From: Firmicutes bacterium UBA2116
GTDB taxonomy: Bacteria > Bacillota > Clostridia > Tissierellales > Sedimentibacteraceae
Length of the DNA: 12,587 nt
Assembly: GCA_002331025.1 (NCBI GenBank)
Contig: DCYG01000048.1
Coordinates: 1 to 12,587, forward strand
Direction: 5' to 3'
How positions within the stretch are numbered: position 1 is the first letter of the stretch; every line of letters begins with the position of its first letter. The translations under genes and the position numbers were made by a program. This document shows, in pieces, positions 1 to 5,323 of the stretch. The notes beneath the pieces are model-generated. The model saw nothing but the letters and a program-made list of their open reading frames with translations. It was not told the origin of the DNA and ran no database searches.

Positions 1-271
1 TACCTAATTGAACGGCTTCAACAAGCTCTCTGTCTCCGCCTAATTGCTGATTAGGGAATATTTTTACTGTTATCTTTCCGTCAGATTTTTGTTCAACAAG
101 TTCTTTAAATTTTAACCAACCTTGATGCATTGCTGTAGTTTCAGCAACACCATGACCTACCTTAATTTCTAAAACTTCTTCTTTAGGAGCGTTCGCACCT
201 TTACTTGAACAACCAACAAATAAACTTAAACATAAAGCAACAGCTAAAAGCAATGCTAATTTCTTTTTCAT
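1..271 (-). CDS. dctP: TRAP transporter solute-binding lipoprotein, DctP family (N-terminal part; runs off the left edge)
   Basis: This would be the extracytoplasmic substrate-binding subunit of a tripartite ATP-independent periplasmic (TRAP) transporter, which captures an organic acid for Na+- or H+-driven uptake. Only the first 90 codons are visible; family members are usually about 330-340 residues. The start is ATG at 269-271, with AGGAG about 6 nt upstream. Residues 2-20 are a lysine-rich then hydrophobic signal peptide ending in FVGC, so Cys21 should be lipidated and the protein anchored outside the membrane, as expected for a Gram-positive binding protein. Mature residues contain the DctP pattern FPNQQLGGDRELVEAVQLG. 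The membrane subunits DctQ and DctM would lie beyond the left edge. The gene has its own promoter and operator, separate from the larA operon. TRAP proteins carry dicarboxylates, sugar acids, sulfonates and 2-oxo acids, so the ligand is not determined. Confidence 0.93.
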   Translation of the reverse strand, partial: MKKKLALLLAVALCLSLFVGCSSKGANAPKEEVLEIKVGHGVAETTAMHQGWLKFKELVEQKSDGKITVKIFPNQQLGGDRELVEAVQLG

Positions 272-303
272 TTTAATCTCCTTTTTATCCTCTTTTCGTT
301 TTT

Positions 304-410
304 TTAATACTTAACGTTTTTTCTTAAAATTGATATTAATTCATATGAAGACCACTGTTAACATCAAGCTTTTTAACCATAATCACCTCCTGAAACAAGT
401 TAAGTATTAA
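304..410 (-). repeat. 12-bp perfect inverted repeat bracketing the leader peptide
   Basis: TTAATACTTAAC at 304-315 is the exact reverse complement of GTTAAGTATTAA at 399-410, with 83 nt between. In the predicted dctP transcript these arms could pair into a long-range AU-rich stem, with the leader ORF and its Shine-Dalgarno in the loop. No U-tract follows the 3' arm, so this is not an intrinsic terminator. It could be a structural element of a regulated leader. In such AT-rich DNA, coincidence is also possible. Confidence 0.5.
336..380 (-). CDS. Putative 14-residue leader peptide upstream of the TRAP gene
   Basis: A short ORF, ATG at 378-380 to TAA at 336-338, would encode MVKKLDVNSGLHMN. It is preceded by AGGAGGTGATT (381-391), close to perfect complementarity with the 16S rRNA 3' end and 5 nt from the ATG, better than the site of dctP itself. 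It lies about 60 nt downstream of the predicted transcription start and 64 nt before dctP. The peptide has no run of a single amino acid of the kind seen in classical amino-acid attenuators. It may act by ribosome occupancy or coupling, or be a remnant of a lost gene. No family is recognised. Confidence rests only on the ribosome binding site and position. Confidence 0.5.
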   Translation of the reverse strand: MVKKLDVNSGLHMN

Positions 411-432
411 TGCTGTATAATATATATTTTTA

Positions 433-477
433 TGACGCATTGTATACAAATTATACTAGATTGTATACAATGCGTCA
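433..477. promoter_or_regulatory. Double GntR-type operator: 17-bp perfect inverted repeat
   Basis: TGACGCATTGTATACAA at 433-449 is repeated as its exact reverse complement at 461-477, around an 11-bp spacer. Each arm ends in the self-palindromic decamer TTGTATACAA (440-449 and 461-470), so two dimer sites sit with centres 21 bp apart, two helical turns on the same DNA face. From memory, this decamer is the core of the Bacillus subtilis GntR gluconate operator and fits the GT-N-AC pattern of GntR/FadR-family sites. The pair brackets the -10 and overlaps the -35 of the dctP promoter, a layout expected for repression. The regulator gene is not in the window. Confidence 0.85.
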
Positions 478-478
478 A
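450..478 (-). promoter_or_regulatory. Sigma-70/SigA promoter for the TRAP gene
   Basis: On the minus strand TTGACG (473-478) and TATAAT (450-455) are separated by exactly 17 bp, one mismatch from full consensus. Initiation would fall near 443, giving a leader of about 170 nt before the dctP ATG. The -35 shares bases with one operator arm and the start point lies in the other, so a bound repressor should block RNA polymerase. Assigned from sequence match alone. Confidence 0.82.
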
Positions 479-580
479 TGGTCATTGTTTGGAAAATAAC
501 AAATAAAACGTATAGAAGTAAAAAAACAAAAATTAATAACTAATTGTTTAAACTTATATAAGATAAATAGTAAATTTTAA

Positions 581-626
581 AAATATTGCTCATAGGCAAA
601 AAAGTTTATGTCTATGAGCAATATTT
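581..626 (-). terminator. Intrinsic terminator after larA
   Basis: AAATATTGCTCATAG (581-595) and its exact reverse complement (612-626) form a 15-bp stem with a 16-nt loop, starting about 40 nt after the larA stop. Read on the minus strand, the stem ends in a T-rich stretch (ATATTTTTAAAATTT). This fits the end of the large catabolic operon and insulates the dctP promoter. The stem base is AU-rich, so efficiency is uncertain. Confidence 0.82.
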
Positions 627-627
627 A

Positions 628-637
628 TTGTATACAC
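628..637. promoter_or_regulatory. Possible auxiliary GntR-type site (TTGTATACAC)
   Basis: TTGTATACAC differs by one base from the decamer TTGTATACAA that occurs twice in the dctP operator. It lies just outside the larA terminator hairpin and its centre is 167 bp from the nearer operator copy, close to 16 helical turns. It could be an auxiliary site for DNA looping. A single near-match in AT-rich DNA can also be chance. Confidence 0.4.
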
Positions 638-665
638 TCATTGGTAACACGATTCTTTTATATAT

Positions 666-1916
666 TCAGAAGCGTATATAATTGGGTAAAGTGCTTCCAC
701 CTGCAGGCATTACTATTATATTTTCTGCTTGATTTAATTCTTTCAGAGCGTTGTCAACTGCATCTTGTAAAGAATCAAAATAATTAAATCCGATGTGTTC
801 AATAATATCTTTGTTGTAATCTGTTACAATATAAATTTTTGATTTCATTAGAGTCAAAGCGATAGCCGCTGCCTTATGACCGCCAAGTTTAAAGTTTTCT
901 TTTATTTCTTTAATCATCTGCTCTTTTGTTTTATTCATCATCCAGTCTTCGAATACAGCATTTTCAAAACCCTCTTTACATGATGCACAAAGAATTATAA
1001 TCCCTCCATCCTTAACAGCATGTCTGGCATTATCTAATGACTTTTGAGCCTGATAAATATTGATGTCCTTTGGATATCCACCGGAAGATACAATAACTAT
1101 ATCTGCTTTTTCCTTTATATTAATTTTATACATTTTATCTAATGCATTACAGGCTGCTCTATGAGCATCTATATAATGACCGGCATATGCTCCGATAATT
1201 GTTTTATCTGATGCTTGAAGCACATTTAATATAAAATCTATTTTAATATATTTTCCTACTTCATCAATATCTTGTCTGACTGGGTTTGTGTCTAGGTTAC
1301 CTGCATACGCACCTTCTTTAACCATGTTAGAATGATTAGCTTGTATAGCTGCATAGCTTGATACTCCAGGCATAATTGCCTTTGCTCCACCTGAATATCC
1401 TGCGAAGTAATGATACTCAACATTTCCTATACATATAATTCTATCTGCATTAGCTACAGGGGTAAATATATCTACGGGAGTCCCATTTTTACAAACACCA
1501 AGGTTTATACAATCATTCATATCACTATCTATGATATTTACTTTCCGGTAGACTTCTTCTCCAACTAAATACTTTTTTTCAGCCTCTGTATGTTTTCTAT
1601 GACTACCCAGAGCTAATACAATAGTTATGTTTTCTAATTTTACATTGCAAGCTGCTAATTCATTAATTATATGTGGCAATATTACATAACTTTTCACAGG
1701 CCTTGTTACATCACTTGTGATAATAACTACCTTGTCATCCGGCTCGATTATCTTATTAAGCGGTTTTGAATTAATTGGATATTTTAATGCTTTCTGTATT
1801 AATTCATCTTCTGCAGGTACTGTACCAACTTCATTGGAAGTTAAAATATTAATATTATACCTATCGTCTATACAGGCATTTACATATTCTTTATCTTTCT
1901 TTAATTTTATCTCCAA
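666..1916 (-). CDS. larA: LarA-family nickel-pincer racemase/epimerase of a 2-hydroxy acid
   Basis: Cytoplasmic enzyme of the lactate racemase family (416 residues, normal length), which moves hydride at the alpha carbon of a 2-hydroxy acid using the nickel-pincer nucleotide. Visible motifs are TSDVTRP (67-73), the SHRKH histidines (His106, His109), and EYHYFAGYSGGAKAIMPG with His169 and Lys179, then His195. The spacing His169-Lys179-His195 matches His174-Lys184-His200 of Lactiplantibacillus LarA, where Lys184 holds the cofactor and His200 binds nickel. Family members also racemise malate or other hydroxy acids or epimerise aldonates, so lactate is not assured. The start is TTG (1914-1916), chosen because AGGAGG (1922-1927) lies 5 nt upstream. 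Cofactor genes larB, larC and larE are not in the window. It is the last gene before the terminator, 136 nt after malic enzyme with a hairpin between them. Confidence 0.9.
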   Translation of the reverse strand: MEIKLKKDKEYVNACIDDRYNINILTSNEVGTVPAEDELIQKALKYPINSKPLNKIIEPDDKVVIITSDVTRPVKSYVILPHIINELAACNVKLENITIVLALGSHRKHTEAEKKYLVGEEVYRKVNIIDSDMNDCINLGVCKNGTPVDIFTPVANADRIICIGNVEYHYFAGYSGGAKAIMPGVSSYAAIQANHSNMVKEGAYAGNLDTNPVRQDIDEVGKYIKIDFILNVLQASDKTIIGAYAGHYIDAHRAACNALDKMYKINIKEKADIVIVSSGGYPKDINIYQAQKSLDNARHAVKDGGIIILCASCKEGFENAVFEDWMMNKTKEQMIKEIKENFKLGGHKAAAIALTLMKSKIYIVTDYNKDIIEHIGFNYFDSLQDAVDNALKELNQAENIIVMPAGGSTLPNYIRF

Positions 1917-2001
1917 TATAACCTCCTGATATTTATATACCTAATTTATGTAATGTTTCTATTAATGGATGATTTTGTCTTTTATAAGAAATATTTTATA
2001 A

Positions 2002-2046
2002 AGAAAGCGTCAATATTAAAGATATGCTTAATAATTAACGCTTTCT
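2002..2046 (-). terminator. Hairpin between malic enzyme and larA (weak terminator or attenuator)
   Basis: AGAAAGCGT at 2002-2010 and ACGCTTTCT at 2038-2046 form a 9-bp stem, which imperfect AU pairing could extend inward. It begins a few bases after the malic enzyme stop. On the minus strand the stem is followed by a T-rich but interrupted run (TTTCTTTATAAAATATTTC). It may end or reduce transcription before larA, or be a processing site. No convincing larA promoter is visible in 1930-2000. Confidence 0.5.
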
Positions 2047-2052
2047 ATCTAT

Positions 2053-3228
2053 TTAGTTAATTCTTGATACTCCTGATTCTACTGCAGCATTAAATACTGC
2101 TTTTGATACAGCTTCTCCAACCCTGCTGTCAAAAGGAGGAACAATGATATATTCTTCATTTAGTTCTTGTTCATTTACCAACCCGGCAATAGCATTTGCA
2201 GCTGCTATTTTCATTTCTTCATTAATATCAGATGCCCTTGCATCCAGTGCTCCTCTGAATATGCCCGGGAAAGCAAGAACATTGTTAATTTGATTTGGGA
2301 AATCGGATCTGCCTGTTCCTACAATTCTTGCTCCGGCACTTAATGCAAGTTCCGGCATGATTTCAGGTTCCGGATTAGCCATAGCTAATACTATAGGATT
2401 AGCTGCCATTGATTTAACCATTTCTTCAGAAACAATTCCTTTAGCTGAAACGCCTATAAAAACATCTGCGCCTTTCATAGCAGCAGCAATATCGCCTTTT
2501 CTATTTTCTTTATTTGTTTTATATGCGATTTCTTGATGTACCCAATTACTATTTTCTTCTTCAGAATTGATTATTCCTTTACTATTGCATGCAATAATCT
2601 TTTCAACTCCGACCGATAACAGCATATTTATAATGGCCGATCCGGCTGCACCGGCACCGCTAACTACTACATTGATGTCTTTCCATTCCTTATTAACTAT
2701 TTTTAGTGCATTAATAAGTGCTGCAATAACTACAACTGCCGTACCGTGTTGGTCATCATGAAATACCGGAATGTTTAACTCTTGTTTTAATCTTCTTTCT
2801 ATTTCAGCACATCTGGGTGATGAAATATCTTCAAGGTTTATTCCTCCAAATGAAGGCTCTATCATTTTAACAGTTTGAACTATATCTTCTACATTCTTTG
2901 AAGAAACACATAATGGAAAAGCATCGACTCCGGCGAATTGTTTAAACAATACGGCTTTTCCTTCCATTACCGGAAGTCCTGCTTCCGGTCCTATATCTCC
3001 CAGTCCGAGTACAGCACTTCCATCAGTTACTATTGCTACCATGTTTCCTTTAGAAGTGTACTTATATACATCATCCTTGTTCTCATGAATCTTTCTGCAT
3101 GGTTCGGCAACTCCGGGTGTGTATGCTACAGATAAGTCATAAGTTGTGTTTACAGGAACCTTGCTATTAACTTCAATTTTTCCTTTCCATTTTTCATGTA
3201 ACCTTAAAGCTTCTTCTTTTATATTCAT
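2053..3228 (-). CDS. Malic enzyme (oxaloacetate-decarboxylating malate dehydrogenase), short bacterial form
   Basis: Catalyses oxidative decarboxylation of L-malate to pyruvate and CO2 with NAD(P)+ in the cytoplasm. The 391-residue length is that of short single-domain bacterial malic enzymes, without the phosphotransacetylase-like tail of MaeB. Visible features: Tyr36 in YTPGVAEPC, TDGSAVLGLGDIGPEAGLP (68-86), Lys91, metal ligands Glu132-Asp133 and Asp158 in FHDDQHGTA, the Rossmann motif GAGAAG (191-196), ANPEPE (284-289) and GTGRSDFPNQ (304-313). All catalytic residues appear intact. The start is ATG, with GGAAGTGAT just upstream. It lies 74 nt after the SucD-like gene, so malate from that ligase or from uptake could pass straight to pyruvate. 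Whether NAD or NADP is used cannot be decided with confidence. Relatives of this family also use other 2-hydroxy acids rarely, so malate is the default reading. Confidence 0.95.
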   Translation of the reverse strand: MNIKEEALRLHEKWKGKIEVNSKVPVNTTYDLSVAYTPGVAEPCRKIHENKDDVYKYTSKGNMVAIVTDGSAVLGLGDIGPEAGLPVMEGKAVLFKQFAGVDAFPLCVSSKNVEDIVQTVKMIEPSFGGINLEDISSPRCAEIERRLKQELNIPVFHDDQHGTAVVVIAALINALKIVNKEWKDINVVVSGAGAAGSAIINMLLSVGVEKIIACNSKGIINSEEENSNWVHQEIAYKTNKENRKGDIAAAMKGADVFIGVSAKGIVSEEMVKSMAANPIVLAMANPEPEIMPELALSAGARIVGTGRSDFPNQINNVLAFPGIFRGALDARASDINEEMKIAAANAIAGLVNEQELNEEYIIVPPFDSRVGEAVSKAVFNAAVESGVSRIN

Positions 3229-3302
3229 CTAAATCACTTCCTTTCATTTCATTAAGAAAATACTGATATTTATAATTATTATTGTATGCTATAAGTTATA
3301 TT

Positions 3303-4172
3303 TTACATTATTTCTTTTAATATTGAAACAATATGTTCGGTACTTTCAGCTATGTGAACACCTGCTTGTTTCAACAGCATTTCCTTATTTTCTGCACTTC
3401 CTGTACCATCTGCAGATACTATAGCACCTGCATGACCCATGCTTTTTCCTTTGGGAGCATTTTTACCCGCTATTAGTGCAACAACCGGTTTTGTCATATT
3501 ACTCCTGATATATTCTGCTGCCAATTCTTCTTCATTTCCACCAATTTCACCTATAATTACTACCGCTTTCGTCTGTGGGTCAGCTTCTAACAATGGCAGC
3601 AATTCAACAAATGTTGAACCGGGAATCATGTCTCCGCCAACTCCTATACAAGTTGACTGCCCTATGTTATTTTTTGTCATCATTGATACTGTTTCGTAAC
3701 AGTTTGTAGCACTTCTTGACATTACTCCAACTGAGCCCTCTGAAAATATTTTATGAGCCATAAATCCGGCTTTTGATTTTCCCGGAGAAATTATTCCAAA
3801 TGAATTGGGTCCTATAACCTTACAGTGTTTTCTCTTAGACAAGTGATATATTTCCATCATGTCTTTTACCGGAACATGCTCGGCTATGGTAATTATAAGT
3901 TCAACTCCTGCATCTATTGCTTCCTTGACACCATCAGAAGTATACTTGGCAGGTACAAATAAAATCGTTGCATCTGCATCTGTAGCTTCTTTTGCTTCTC
4001 TTACCGTATCAAAAACAGGAACACCACAAATCGTTTGACCGCCTTTGCCGGGGGAAACACCTGCAACTACTTTTGTTCCGTATTGTAACATTTGTTCGGC
4101 ATGAAAGGTACCTTCTCTTCCGGTAATTCCCTGTATTATTAATTTTGTATTCTCATTTACCAATATACTCAT
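3303..4172 (-). CDS. sucD: SucD-like alpha subunit of an ADP-forming acyl-CoA ligase
   Basis: The alpha subunit of a succinyl-CoA synthetase-family ligase, which interconverts acyl-CoA + ADP + Pi with acid + CoA + ATP through a phosphohistidine. At 289 residues it matches SucD. Visible: the CoA-binding Rossmann start GITGREGTFHAEQ (15-27), PGKGG (41-45), GEIGGNEEE (208-216) and the active-site GHAGAI with His247 (His246 in E. coli). Two loops differ from ordinary SucD: GPNSFG (121-126) where GPNCPG is usual, and SRSATNCYE (152-160) where SRSGTLTYE is usual. This suggests an acyl substrate other than succinate, such as malate, acetate or sulfoacetate; that is inference. The ATG overlaps the last base of the beta-subunit stop (TAATG), so translation is coupled and the two subunits should be made in equal amounts. 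The symbol denotes the family only. Confidence 0.88.
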   Translation of the reverse strand: MSILVNENTKLIIQGITGREGTFHAEQMLQYGTKVVAGVSPGKGGQTICGVPVFDTVREAKEATDADATILFVPAKYTSDGVKEAIDAGVELIITIAEHVPVKDMMEIYHLSKRKHCKVIGPNSFGIISPGKSKAGFMAHKIFSEGSVGVMSRSATNCYETVSMMTKNNIGQSTCIGVGGDMIPGSTFVELLPLLEADPQTKAVVIIGEIGGNEEELAAEYIRSNMTKPVVALIAGKNAPKGKSMGHAGAIVSADGTGSAENKEMLLKQAGVHIAESTEHIVSILKEIM

Positions 4173-5317
4173 TATACAGCACCCCTTTCCGCCAAAGCTT
4201 TAACTCCATCTAAAAGTCCGTCTACAGATACAATATCTAATTTTGAGGAATTGAGTATATTAACTCCCTCTTCTTTATTTGTACCTTCAAGTCGTACCAC
4301 TACGCATTTGCCTTTTGGCTGTATTTCCATTGCTTCTTTGACACCTTGTGCAACTTCATTACATCTGGTAATTCCGCCAAAAATGTTAATATACAAATAT
4401 TTTATATTTTCATTTGACAATACAATCCTGACTGCTTCCTTAATTCTGTCAGCAGTTGCCCCGCCGCCTAAATCTAAAGCTGCACCTACCGTCATGTTTG
4501 CTTTTGATATTAAGTCTATACTTGACATAAGCATACCGGAACCATTACTTATAACTGCTATATTTCCTTTTTCTTCAATCGGTATATAAAGAAATCTGAA
4601 TTTTCTGGCTTCTAGTATCAATTCCTCTTCCTGCAGCTCATCTCTGTATTCTTTAACAAGCGGCTGTCTGTAAAGTGCGCTGTCATCAACGTCAATTTTA
4701 CCGTCCAAAGCAATTAATGTATTATCTTCGCATATTAGCAATGGATTAATTTCCATCAGCAATGCATCATAATCTAAAAACAGTTTATATAACTGCTTAA
4801 TAACTTCTAAAAGTGACGGAGCAATATTTTTACTGATTCCGGATTTATTTACGATATATTGGATCATGTATCCTTGTACACCGATGGCGGGATCAATTTT
4901 AACTTTTATTATTGAATCCGGACTTTTAACTGCTGTCTCTTCAATGTCCATTCCGCCTTCCGCACTGAAGATAATCATAGGGCATTTGGTTTGTCTGTCA
5001 AGAATAACAGAAAGATAACACTCCATTATTCCATTAGCTTTTTCTACTATCATTAATTTATTAATTTTATGACCCTTAATTTCTGTAAAAAGAAGTTTAT
5101 CCGAAATTCTGATTACGTCATCAGCATTGTCGGCAAATTGTATTCCGCCGGCTTTTCCTCTGCCGCCAACCTGAACTTGGGCTTTAACAACCAACGGAAA
5201 CTTTAAATCTTTTATTTTTTCCTTTATTTGAGAAACAGAATCAATAACAACACCATTCATTACCGGTATATCATATTTCGCAAATGTTTCTCTGGCTTGA
5301 TATTCCATAAACTTCAT
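4172..5317 (-). CDS. sucC: SucC-like beta subunit of an ADP-forming acyl-CoA ligase
   Basis: The ATP-grasp beta subunit, which binds the nucleotide and phosphorylates the alpha-subunit histidine. Length 381 is close to SucC (about 388). Visible: N-terminal EYQARETFAKYDIPV, the nucleotide-binding KAQVQVGGRGKAGGI (45-59), EINPL for metal binding near residue 190, GNIAVISNGSGMLM where SucC has a GxxxNGAGLAM motif, and NIFGGITRCNEVAQG near the C-terminus. The changed NGSGMLM region, together with the altered alpha-subunit loops, suggests a paralogue of the TCA-cycle enzyme. The ATG is 6 nt after the stop of the aldehyde dehydrogenase gene, and its ribosome binding site (TGGGGGT) lies inside the last codons of that gene, indicating tight coupling. 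Next to an acyl-CoA-producing dehydrogenase it would conserve energy as ATP, or run in reverse to activate an acid. The symbol denotes the family only. Confidence 0.88.
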   Translation of the reverse strand: MKFMEYQARETFAKYDIPVMNGVVIDSVSQIKEKIKDLKFPLVVKAQVQVGGRGKAGGIQFADNADDVIRISDKLLFTEIKGHKINKLMIVEKANGIMECYLSVILDRQTKCPMIIFSAEGGMDIEETAVKSPDSIIKVKIDPAIGVQGYMIQYIVNKSGISKNIAPSLLEVIKQLYKLFLDYDALLMEINPLLICEDNTLIALDGKIDVDDSALYRQPLVKEYRDELQEEELILEARKFRFLYIPIEEKGNIAVISNGSGMLMSSIDLISKANMTVGAALDLGGGATADRIKEAVRIVLSNENIKYLYINIFGGITRCNEVAQGVKEAMEIQPKGKCVVVRLEGTNKEEGVNILNSSKLDIVSVDGLLDGVKALAERGAV

Positions 5318-5323
5318 ACTTAA

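Noticed and set aside
432..458. Plus-strand promoter reading toward larA (ATGACG, 15 bp, TATACT)
   Set aside because: The spacing is too short and the -35 is poor; the match follows from the symmetry of the palindrome. No plus-strand gene is present.
4251..4589. Plus-strand open frame of 112 codons
   Set aside because: It lies wholly inside the SucC-like gene on the opposite strand, has no recognisable motif, and the minus-strand frame is a clear family member. The same holds for plus-strand frames at 7197-7538, 11560-11862 and others.
3303..5317. Calling the ligase the TCA-cycle succinyl-CoA synthetase
   Set aside because: Substrate-loop differences and catabolic context do not support it; kept at family level.
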